Assembly: GCF_004363095.1 (NCBI RefSeq)
Contig: NZ_SNYO01000003.1
Location: 496,001-560,000 of the forward strand
Source of the DNA: Actinomycetospora succinea
Lineage (GTDB): Bacteria; Actinomycetota; Actinomycetes; Mycobacteriales; Pseudonocardiaceae
Reading direction: 5' to 3'
DNA: 64,000 nt
The notes beneath the pieces were generated by a model. It was not told where the DNA came from. It saw nothing but the letters and a program-made list of their open reading frames with translations, and searched no databases. A program made the translations under genes and the position numbers. Positions 49,389-58,805 of the stretch are shown piece after piece. Numbering within the stretch: position 1 is the stretch's first letter; each line of letters begins with the position of its first letter.

Positions 49389-50011
49389 GCGTCACGAGCG
49401 TGGGCGTCCCCGCCTACTTCCACCCGCGGCGCGAGGCCGCCGACTGGGCGCGCCTGCGGGCCCTCGGCGACCGGCTGGGCATCGTGGTGGTCAACCCCGA
49501 CACCGGGCCCGGCGCCGGCGACGCCGCGTACCGGACCGCGGTCCGCGACCTGCCCGGGCTGGTCGCCGGCTACGTCGACACCGACTACGCCCGCCGCCCG
49601 CTCGCCGACGTGCTCGCCGACGTCGCGGCGTACTGCCGGCTGCACGGGATCGAGGCCGTCTTCGCCGACCAGGTCACGTCGTCGGCCGAGCACCTGCCCT
49701 ACTACGCGCGCCTCGCGGCGGCCGTCGACGCCGCGCTGATCCTCAACCCGGGCGTGCGCCCGGACCCCGGCTACCTGCGGCTGGCCGCGGTGGTCGTGAC
49801 CTTCGAGGGCCCGTGGTCGGCGCACGCCGCCCTCGACACGCCGGACCCGCCGGGCCTCGCCGCCACCTGGCACCTCGTCCACGGGGTGCCCGACGGCGAG
49901 GAGGAGCGGACGCTCGCGCGGGCGACCGCGCTGGGGGCGACCCACGCCTACGCCACCGGGGCGGCGCTACCGAACCCCTGGGGCGCGCTGCCGACCTGGC
50001 TGGGCCCGTGA
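49385..50011 (+). CDS. Spherulin-4 family (Sph3-like) glycosidase
   Basis: A 208-residue protein of the spherulation-specific family 4: GVPAYFHPRREAADWARLRA, then VVNPDTGPGAGD, GYVDTDYARRP and HGIEAVFADQVTS. Fungal Sph3 is an endo-alpha-1,4-N-acetylgalactosaminidase needed for galactosaminogalactan production. No signal peptide or membrane helix is visible, so unlike Sph3 it appears cytosolic unless exported another way. The ATG overlaps the stop of the membrane gene, and its end overlaps the GH114 start. Confidence 0.85.
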   Translation: MSVTSVGVPAYFHPRREAADWARLRALGDRLGIVVVNPDTGPGAGDAAYRTAVRDLPGLVAGYVDTDYARRPLADVLADVAAYCRLHGIEAVFADQVTSSAEHLPYYARLAAAVDAALILNPGVRPDPGYLRLAAVVVTFEGPWSAHAALDTPDPPGLAATWHLVHGVPDGEEERTLARATALGATHAYATGAALPNPWGALPTWLGP

Positions 50012-50799
50012 CGCGCGCGGGCCTCGTGGCCCTCGTGTGCGGCGGGCTGATGATGGCGCTCGCGTGCGGGTCGCCCGCCGGGGCCGGCGGCGGGGTCCCG
50101 GCGCCGGCGGGCAGCACCTGGCAGTACCAGCTCCAGGGCCCCGTGGACACGTCCGTCGACGCGGCCACCTACGACGTCGACCTGTTCAGCACCTCCGCGC
50201 AGACCGTCGCGGCGCTGCACGCCGACGGGCGCCAGGTCGTCTGCTACGTCAACGCGGGCGCGCTGGAGGACTGGCGGCCGGACGCCGGGGCGCTGCCCGA
50301 GGAGGTGCGCGGGCAGGAGCTGGAGGACTGGCCGGACGAGTACTGGCTCGACGTCCGGCGCACCGACGTCCTCGAGCCCTGGCTCGCGGCGCGCTTCGAC
50401 CTGTGCAAGGAGAAGGGCTTCGACGCCGTCGAGCCCGACAACGTCGACGGCTACACCCACCCCACCGGCTTCCCGCTCACCGAGGACGACCAGCTGGCCT
50501 ACAACCGCCTGCTCGCCCGCCTCGCCCACGAGCGCGGCCTGGCCGTCGGGCTGAAGAACGACCTCGACCAGGTCGACGACCTCGTCGGCGACTTCGACTT
50601 CGCGGTCAACGAGCAGTGCGCCCAGTACCGCGAGTGCGAGGCGCTCGCGCCGTTCGTGGCGGCGCAGAAGCCCGTCTACCACGTGGAGTACGACCTCCCG
50701 CTGGCGTCGTTCTGCCCGCCGCCGACGGGGTTCCGCTCGATCCGCAAGAACATCGTCCTCGACGCCCCCGTGGAGACCTGCCCCGCCCCGGCGCCCTGA
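50008..50799 (+). CDS. GH114 endo-alpha-1,4-polygalactosaminidase lipoprotein (Ega3-like)
   Basis: A 263-residue protein. The signal ends in a lipobox (LMMALAC, Cys20), so it should be anchored outside the membrane. The GH114 barrel has WQYQLQGPVDTSVDAATYDV, then VCYVNAGALEDW, FDAVEPDNVDGY (about 138-149, probable acidic catalytic residue) and FAVNEQCAQYREC (second acid Glu202). Family members cut polygalactosamine; fungal Ega3 is the pathway counterpart. The GTG at 50008 overlaps the spherulin stop. It is the last gene of the operon. Confidence 0.88.
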   Translation: MTRAGLVALVCGGLMMALACGSPAGAGGGVPAPAGSTWQYQLQGPVDTSVDAATYDVDLFSTSAQTVAALHADGRQVVCYVNAGALEDWRPDAGALPEEVRGQELEDWPDEYWLDVRRTDVLEPWLAARFDLCKEKGFDAVEPDNVDGYTHPTGFPLTEDDQLAYNRLLARLAHERGLAVGLKNDLDQVDDLVGDFDFAVNEQCAQYRECEALAPFVAAQKPVYHVEYDLPLASFCPPPTGFRSIRKNIVLDAPVETCPAPAP

Positions 50800-50849
50800 G
50801 CCACGAGGTGTCGCCGCTCGCTCGTCGCGCCGAGTGCTCCGACCGGGCC

Positions 50850-50855
50850 TAGCGT
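50850..50855 (+). promoter_or_regulatory. -10 element, leaderless start of DUF427 gene
   Basis: TAGCGT is followed by exactly 7 bases and then GTG 50863, the classic leaderless layout. It also marks the end of the polysaccharide operon. Confidence 0.6.
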
Positions 50856-50862
50856 CGACGCC

Positions 50863-51351
50863 GTGCGACGCGTCGAACCCGGACCCGGCCAGGAATCGGT
50901 GTGGGACTACCCGCGCCCCCCGCGCGCCGAGGCCGTCCGCCGGCGCGCGGTCGTCACGCACGCCGGCACCGTCGTCGCCGACTCCGACGACCTCGTCCGC
51001 GTGCTCGAGACCAGCCACCCGCCGACGTGGTACCTGCCGCGCACGGCGTTCGCCGACGGCGTCCTGCGTCCGGCGCAGCGGCGCACGGTCTGCGAGTGGA
51101 AGGGGACCGCGCGCTACGTCGACATCGTGGTCCCGGGTGCGGCGCCGCTGACCGACGTGGGCTGGTGGTATCCCGAGGACGCCGTCTACCCCGCGCTCGC
51201 CGACCGCGTCGCGCTCTACCCCGCCCCGTTCGACGAGATCACCCTCGACGGCGAGCGCGTCGAGCCCCAGCCCGGCGGGTTCTACGGCGGGTGGATCACC
51301 GCGGACGTCGTCGGCCCGTTCAAGGGCGCGCCGGGCACCTGGGGCTGGTGA
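50863..51351 (+). CDS. DUF427 protein
   Basis: A 162-residue protein of the DUF427 family: VWDYPRPPRAEAVRRRAVVT, the paired Trp-rich segments TSHPPTWYLPRTAF and CEWKGTARYVDI, and VGWWYPED. The fold is known but the function is not. It has its own promoter and converges on the SdpI-like gene, whose stop is one base away. Confidence 0.9.
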   Translation: MRRVEPGPGQESVWDYPRPPRAEAVRRRAVVTHAGTVVADSDDLVRVLETSHPPTWYLPRTAFADGVLRPAQRRTVCEWKGTARYVDIVVPGAAPLTDVGWWYPEDAVYPALADRVALYPAPFDEITLDGERVEPQPGGFYGGWITADVVGPFKGAPGTWGW

Positions 51352-51352
51352 C

Positions 51353-51835
51353 TCAGGCCTCTGCCTGAGCTCGCGGGCAGATCGCGCACGAGCCCCCGCA
51401 CAGGCCCGTGGCAGGCGCGCACTCGTCGGCCGGGGAGGGCTCCTCCGGCGTCACCGCCGTGCACGGCGTCGCCGGCAGGGCCATGAGGGCGTCGTTCTCG
51501 GCGTGCTCCGCGTCCGCGACGCGGGAACCGACGACGCCGCCGGCACCGAGCAGGCCGACCAGCGCCAGGGCGCCGAGCACGAGCATCGTCACGCCCGCCG
51601 CGGTCGTCGCGGCGCCGAGCGCGGCCCCCGCCCCGACGAGCCCGGCGACGCCGGCGCCGACGAAGGCCGGCGCGGCGGCGCGGTTGGCGCGGCGGAAGGC
51701 GTCGACGCTGCCCATGGTCCACACCGTGCGGACGCCGAGCACGCGGTTGCGCGGCAGGCGGTGGAACATCGCGAGGACGCCGGCGCCGCCCACCACCAGG
51801 GCCGCCGCCGCCAGGACCAGGGCCGGGACGATCAC
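51353..51835 (-). CDS. SdpI-family membrane protein with Cys-rich tail
   Basis: A 160-residue protein with four likely helices and the SdpI-type loop [17 protein letters not shown] after helix 1. Bacillus SdpI is an immunity and signalling protein against the SdpC toxin; actinobacterial members are uncharacterised. The tail [20 protein letters not shown] carries five closely spaced cysteines and may bind metal or form disulfides. The GTG at 51833-51835 appears leaderless. Confidence 0.8.
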   Translation of the reverse strand: MIVPALVLAAAALVVGGAGVLAMFHRLPRNRVLGVRTVWTMGSVDAFRRANRAAAPAFVGAGVAGLVGAGAALGAATTAAGVTMLVLGALALVGLLGAGGVVGSRVADAEHAENDALMALPATPCTAVTPEEPSPADECAPATGLCGGSCAICPRAQAEA

Positions 51836-51841
51836 ACCCCC

Positions 51842-51851
51842 AGAGTAGGCT
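51842..51851. promoter_or_regulatory. Overlapping divergent -10 elements
   Basis: On the minus strand TACTCT (51847-51842) is 6 bases before the SdpI-like GTG. On the plus strand TAGGCT (51846-51851) could start the leuS transcript near 51858, giving a leader of about 97 bases. The two -10 elements share two bases, so the promoters should compete. Confidence 0.45.
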
Positions 51852-51954
51852 CGCCTGCGTCCTCGCAGGGATCCGCGGTGCCCCGTCGTGCGGCGCCGGA
51901 CCCGGTCGCGGGATCCCCGCGGGAGGACCCCCGATCGATACGCAGGAGGAAGCC

Positions 51955-54900
<2,946 letters not shown>

Positions 54901-54919
54901 GACTTCGGGTGGCTCCTGG

Positions 54920-54974
54920 TATCCGAGCGAAGGGCACCTTCGCTCGGATAGACGGGCGAGGGGCGCCCCTCGCC
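54920..54974 (-). repeat. Two-hairpin dispersed repeat, copy 3 (reverse)
   Basis: Hairpin 2 (54924-54944, arms GAGCGAAGG and CCTTCGCTC) comes first, flanked by TATCC and GGATA that extend the stem. Hairpin 1, the perfect palindrome GGCGAGGGGCGCCCCTCGCC, is at 54955-54974. It lies 20 bases after the leuS stop and may terminate it. Confidence 0.88.
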
Positions 54975-55017
54975 GGACGAACCGAGTGCTCGCCGGCCGA
55001 TGCCCGTCGCGCCAGTT

Positions 55018-55069
55018 CTGAGCGAAGGGCACCTTCGCTCGGATAGACGGGCGGTGGGCGCCCTCCGCC
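55018..55069 (-). repeat. Two-hairpin dispersed repeat, copy 4 (reverse)
   Basis: Hairpin 2 is intact. Hairpin 1 has drifted to GGCGGTGGGCGCCCTCCGCC but is still nearly self-complementary: changes in one arm are partly matched in the other. This suggests selection for pairing. Confidence 0.82.
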
Positions 55070-55126
55070 GGAATGTTCCGCGCGGCGTCTAGCCACCCCG
55101 CGACCCGTTGCGCCCACCCTGGGTTC

Positions 55127-55150
55127 TGAGCGAACGGTCCCTTCGCGCAA
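55127..55150 (-). repeat. Degenerate half copy of the two-hairpin repeat
   Basis: CTGAGCGAACGGTCCCTTCG with the following CGCAAA resembles hairpin 2 with three changes. Hairpin 1 is missing. It lies 40 bases before the start of the AbiEi/DUF559-like gene. The gap 54901-55189 holds only this and copies 3 and 4. Confidence 0.5.
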
Positions 55151-55189
55151 AACGGGATCCCACGGCGTCCGCGGTGCGTCGAACCAGGC

Positions 55190-56140
55190 ATGCCTCGTCG
55201 TGCACGGGTCGACTGGAACGCGGTGGGCGCCGCCGCTCCTGACGGCCTCATCCTCGTCCGTGATCTCCGCGCGCTCGGCGTCCCGTCGAGCACGATCGTC
55301 TTCCGCTGCCGCAAGGTGGGCGGGGTCTGGTGGCGCCCGCTCCTCGGTCTCGTGGCGCTCGCCCGTGGGGTCCTCACGGTCCACCAGCGACTCGTCGCCG
55401 CCCTGCTCGTCGCCGGCGACGACGCCGTCGTCACGGGCCTCGCCGCCTGCCGGCTCCACGGTCTCGAGCGAGTGCCAGAGCACGACGAGGTCCACGTCCT
55501 CATCCCGCACCGGAACCGGCACCGCTCCGAGGGGTTCCTCGTGGCCGAACGGACCAAGCGGATGCCGACGTCTCGGATCCTCGACGGCATCCGCTGCGCG
55601 GCGCTGCACAGGGCGCTCCTCGACGGCGCGCGCCGCCTGAGTCGCATCGACGACGTCCGGGCCCTGCTCTGCGAGGCGGTCCAGCGGCACAAGGTCACGG
55701 TCGCCGCGCTGCGCGCCGAGATCGAGGCCGGCTCGTGCCGGGGCGCGGCCCTGGTGCGGATCGTGATCGCGGAGTTGGAGGACGGCATCCTGTCGGCGGC
55801 CGAGGCGTGGCTCCGCGAGCTGGTCTTAGGCATGGACGACTTCCCGGCCGTGCGGTGGAACGTCGAGCTGGAGCGACCGGACGGTTCCCCTCTCGCCACG
55901 GTGGACGGGCTGGTCGACGGCGTGCCGCTCGTCATCGAGCTCCACTCCTTCGCCCACCACGCCGACCTCGAGACGTACGACGCGACCATGCGGCGCCACG
56001 GAGAGCTCGCCGCAGCCGGCTACCTCGTCGTTCCCCTCACCCCGAAGGAAGTGCGCGACGACCCCGCGGGCGTGCGCCGGAAGCTCCGCGCTGCTCTCGA
56101 GGAACTGCGAGCCCGGCAGGTATCGCCCAGCGCGGCCTGA
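55190..56140 (+). CDS. AbiEi/DUF559-like protein (winged helix plus nuclease-like domain)
   Basis: A 316-residue protein. The N-terminal part (APDGLILVRDLRALGVPSST, then RCRKVGGVWWRPLLGLVALA) resembles the winged helix of AbiEi-type antitoxins. The C-terminal part (PDGSPLATVDGLVDGVPLVI, then ELHSFAHHADLETYDATMRR) resembles DUF559/Vsr nuclease-like domains, with Asp and Glu/His at the usual places. It is a common type of orphan gene in actinobacteria; no partner toxin lies beside it. Dispersed repeats in opposite orientation flank it on both sides. The ATG at 55190 is used. Confidence 0.68.
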   Translation: MPRRARVDWNAVGAAAPDGLILVRDLRALGVPSSTIVFRCRKVGGVWWRPLLGLVALARGVLTVHQRLVAALLVAGDDAVVTGLAACRLHGLERVPEHDEVHVLIPHRNRHRSEGFLVAERTKRMPTSRILDGIRCAALHRALLDGARRLSRIDDVRALLCEAVQRHKVTVAALRAEIEAGSCRGAALVRIVIAELEDGILSAAEAWLRELVLGMDDFPAVRWNVELERPDGSPLATVDGLVDGVPLVIELHSFAHHADLETYDATMRRHGELAAAGYLVVPLTPKEVRDDPAGVRRKLRAALEELRARQVSPSAA

Positions 56141-56154
56141 GCCTCGTCCCGGAC

Positions 56155-56205
56155 GAGCGAAGGGCCCCTTCGGTCGACAAGATCGACCGAAGGGGCCCTT
56201 CGCTC
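56155..56205. terminator. Perfect 23-bp hairpin between convergent genes
   Basis: Arms 56155-56177 and 56183-56205 are exactly complementary around the loop CAAGA. The outer arm contains the GAGCGAAGG of the dispersed repeat, so it probably arose from two facing copies. It lies 15 bases after the AbiEi-like gene stop and 113 before the ino1 stop, and is a strong bidirectional terminator candidate. Confidence 0.7.
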
Positions 56206-56230
56206 AGAACCTGGTACCGCGCTGGAATCC

Positions 56231-56280
56231 GGCGATGGGCGCCCCTCGCCGCTCTATCCGAGCGAAGGTGCCCTTCGCTC
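56231..56280 (+). repeat. Two-hairpin dispersed repeat, copy 5 (forward)
   Basis: Hairpin 1 is GGCGATGGGCGCCCCTCGCC (one mismatch), then GCTCTATCC and hairpin 2 (56260-56280) intact. It lies downstream of the ino1 stop on the minus strand and faces copies 3 and 4 across the AbiEi-like gene. Confidence 0.87.
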
Positions 56281-56317
56281 AGAACGGCCGGCGCGCCCCA
56301 CCCGCGTCGACCGTCGG

Positions 56318-57394
56318 TCAGCTGTCCTCGCCGCGGATGAAGGACTCGACGCGGTCGTAGGCGACGGAGTCGCGGTACTGCTCCGGCGGCGACTTCATGA
56401 AGTACGACGACGCGCCGAGCAGCGGGCCACCGATCCCGCGGTCGAGCGCGATCTTCGCGGCGCGCACGCAGTCGATGATGATGCCCGCCGAGTTCGGGGA
56501 GTCCCAGACCTCGAGCTTGTACTCCAGCGAGAGCGGCACGTCACCGAAGGCGCGGCCCTCGAGGCGCACGTAGGCCCACTTGCGGTCGTCGAGCCACGGC
56601 ACGTGGTCCGACGGGCCGATGTGGACGTTGCCCTTGCCCATGTCGCGGTCCACCTGCGAGGTGACCGACTGGGTCTTGGAGGTCTTCTTCGACTCCAGGC
56701 GCTCGCGCTCGAGCATGTTCTGGAAGTCCATGTTGCCGCCGACGTTGAGCTGCATCGTGCGGTCGAGCTGCACGCCGCGGTCCTCGAAGAGCTTGGCGAG
56801 CACGCGGTGGGTGATCGTCGCGCCGACCTGGGACTTGATGTCGTCGCCGACGATCGGAACCCCGGCGTCGGTGAACTTCTGCGCCCACTCGGGGTCGGAC
56901 GCGATGAACACCGGCAGGGCGTTGACGAACGCGACGCCCGCGTCGAGGGCGCACTGCGCGTAGAACTTGTCGGCGTCCTCGCTGCCCACCGGGAGGTAGG
57001 AGACGAGTACGTCGGCCCGCGCGTCGCGCAGCGCGGCGACGACGTCGACGGGGTCGCCGTCGGCCTCGGTGATGATCTCGCGGTAGTAGCGGCCGAGGCC
57101 GTCGAGCGTCGGACCGCGCTGGACGGTGACGCCGGTGGGCGGGACGTCCGCGATCTTGATCGTGTTGTTCTCCGACGCGACGATGGCGTCGGCGAGGTCC
57201 TGGCCGACCTTCTTCGCGTCGACGTCGAACGCCGCGACGAACTCGAGGTCGCCGACGTGGTAGCCGCCGAAGTCCACGTGCATCAGCCCCGGCACCGAAG
57301 CGGCCGGGTCGGCGTCGGCGTAGTACTGCACGCCCTGGACGAGGGACGAGGCGCAGTTCCCCACGCCCACGATCGCCACTCGGACCGAACCCAT
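56318..57394 (-). CDS. ino1: Inositol-3-phosphate synthase
   Basis: A 358-residue myo-inositol-1-phosphate synthase of the short actinobacterial type. The NAD site is [20 protein letters not shown]; later marks are [36 protein letters not shown] and [12 protein letters not shown]. It converts glucose 6-phosphate to inositol 3-phosphate for phosphatidylinositol and mycothiol. It is the equivalent of Rv0046c. The ATG at 57392-57394 has GAGGAG upstream. The padR gene lies 54 bases upstream on the same strand. Confidence 0.97.
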   Translation of the reverse strand: MGSVRVAIVGVGNCASSLVQGVQYYADADPAASVPGLMHVDFGGYHVGDLEFVAAFDVDAKKVGQDLADAIVASENNTIKIADVPPTGVTVQRGPTLDGLGRYYREIITEADGDPVDVVAALRDARADVLVSYLPVGSEDADKFYAQCALDAGVAFVNALPVFIASDPEWAQKFTDAGVPIVGDDIKSQVGATITHRVLAKLFEDRGVQLDRTMQLNVGGNMDFQNMLERERLESKKTSKTQSVTSQVDRDMGKGNVHIGPSDHVPWLDDRKWAYVRLEGRAFGDVPLSLEYKLEVWDSPNSAGIIIDCVRAAKIALDRGIGGPLLGASSYFMKSPPEQYRDSVAYDRVESFIRGEDS

Positions 57395-57448
57395 GGCTGT
57401 TCTCCTCTGTGTCTCTTTCTGGGGGTGACGGGTGACGGGACCTGCGGG

Positions 57449-58123
57449 TCAGGCGCCGTTCGGGGTCGGGCGGGCTCCGGCGCCCGGCTCGTCGTCGGGG
57501 GTGGGCGGAGCTGCCGGTGGCGGGGTCTCCCCGCGCTCGGCCGCGATCAGCTCGTTGAGCCAGCGGACCTCGCGCTCGGTGGACTCCAGGCCGATGCGGT
57601 GCAGCTCGCGCGTGTAGTGGTCGATCTGCTCGCCCGCGCGGGACAGCGTCGAGCGCAGCCCCTCGCGGCGCTCCTCCACCTGGCGGCGCCGGCCTTCGAG
57701 GATGCGCATCCGCACCTCGACCGGCGTGCGGGAGAAGAAGGCCAGGTGGATGCCGAAGCTCTCGTCGTCCCACGCCTGCGGCCCGACCTCGGCGAGGAGC
57801 TCGTCGAAGCGGTCCTTGCCCTCGGCCGTGAGCTCGAAGACGCGCCGGCCCCGGCGCGTCTTCGACTTGGAGCCCCAGGAGCCCCGGGACGACGACCGTG
57901 ACCGGGCGGACGCGGCGGTCTCGGCGCCCTCCTCGGTCCCCTCGGCCGGTGCGTCGGAGGTCTCGGCGATCAGCCCGGCGCGTTGGAGCCTGCGCAGCGT
58001 CGGGTAGAGCGATCCCCACGAGAACGCGCGGAACGTGCCGAGGCGGGCGTGCAGCTGCTTGCGCAGCTGGTAGCCGTGCATCGGGGCCTCGTGGAGCAGG
58101 CCGAGCACCGCGAGCTCGAGCAC
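57449..58123 (-). CDS. PadR-family transcriptional regulator
   Basis: A 224-residue PadR regulator: winged helix LELAVLGLLHEAPMHGYQLR, then FSWGSLYPTLRRLQRAGLIA, an insertion of basic residues (SKSKTRRGRR) and a coiled-coil C-terminal dimer region (RRRQVEERREGLRSTLSRAG). It is the equivalent of Rv0047c upstream of ino1. The GTG at 58121-58123 gives the typical MLELAVLGLL start with GGGGGAGG at good distance; a GTG two codons earlier is too close to it. It may control itself and ino1. Confidence 0.9.
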   Translation of the reverse strand: MLELAVLGLLHEAPMHGYQLRKQLHARLGTFRAFSWGSLYPTLRRLQRAGLIAETSDAPAEGTEEGAETAASARSRSSSRGSWGSKSKTRRGRRVFELTAEGKDRFDELLAEVGPQAWDDESFGIHLAFFSRTPVEVRMRILEGRRRQVEERREGLRSTLSRAGEQIDHYTRELHRIGLESTEREVRWLNELIAAERGETPPPAAPPTPDDEPGAGARPTPNGA

Positions 58124-58207
58124 GGCCACCTCCCCCGCATCCCGGACGGACCGTCCGTCCCGATCGCCGGTCCGCCGCGTCGAGCACGGCGTCCTTGTCG
58201 ACGACCA

Positions 58208-58220
58208 TATCGGACCGATA
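58208..58220. promoter_or_regulatory. Palindromic operator candidate upstream of padR
   Basis: TATCGGACCGATA is a perfect dyad around one base in a locally AT-richer stretch, 85 bases before the PadR start. On the minus strand the flanks read ATG...TGG, giving ATGTATCGG, close to the ATGT/ACAT ends of known PadR operators. A second dyad GGACGGACCGTCC lies at 58144-58156. Confidence 0.5.
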
Positions 58221-58311
58221 CATCAGGCGTCGGCGATCCGCGATCACGTCACAGTCGGGCCGGGTGTCCACGACCGCCCGCGAGCAGGGGACGCAGGGCC
58301 GCGCGCATGGC

Positions 58312-58317
58312 TAGGCT
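58312..58317 (+). promoter_or_regulatory. -10 element, leaderless start of DUF5318 gene
   Basis: TAGGCT is followed by 6 bases and GTG 58324, with no ribosome site. Confidence 0.55.
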
Positions 58318-58323
58318 GGAGCC

Positions 58324-58731
58324 GTGCCGGGAGTCCGTCAGGTGGTCGACTACGCGCTGCAGCGCCGCGCGGCGATCGCGGACGTCGCGGCCGGCCGCAC
58401 GGCCACCGCCGACGCCTGTGACGCGGGGACCTACCTGCTCCAGGCCGCCTCGTACCACGGCCGGACGACCACGCGGATGTGCCCGCTCTGCCAGCGGGAT
58501 CCCCTCGTCGAGGTCATGTGGATCTTCGGTGAACGGCTCGGCGCGGCCGCCGGATCCGCTCGTTCCGCCGACGAGATCCACCGGTTGGCGGATGCGATCA
58601 GCGAGTTCACCGTGCACGTCGTGGAGGTCTGCCGGTCGTGCCGGTGGAACCACCTCGTACAGTCATACGTCCTGGGAACCGACGATGCGTCGGGAGGGGG
58701 CCGCCGGCGGCGCCGGACCGCCTCCCCCTGA
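58324..58731 (+). CDS. DUF5318 zinc-ribbon protein
   Basis: A 135-residue protein with two Cys pairs, MCPLCQRDPLVEVMWIFGER and VEVCRSCRWNHLVQSYVLG, that should form one zinc ribbon. It corresponds to Rv0049, found in the same place next to ponA1. The function is unknown. A basic tail (GGGRRRRRTASP) ends the protein. Confidence 0.87.
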   Translation: MPGVRQVVDYALQRRAAIADVAAGRTATADACDAGTYLLQAASYHGRTTTRMCPLCQRDPLVEVMWIFGERLGAAAGSARSADEIHRLADAISEFTVHVVEVCRSCRWNHLVQSYVLGTDDASGGGRRRRRTASP

Positions 58732-58805
58732 CGCCGGTCGGACCCGGGTCCGACGGGAACGCCCACGGACGGACGAGGGAACCACCCGGCATCGGGAGGC
58801 GATCG

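Noticed and set aside
51852..51954. T-box or leader peptide upstream of leuS
   Set aside because: The leader is only about 100 bases, with no T-box consensus and no Leu-rich short frame.
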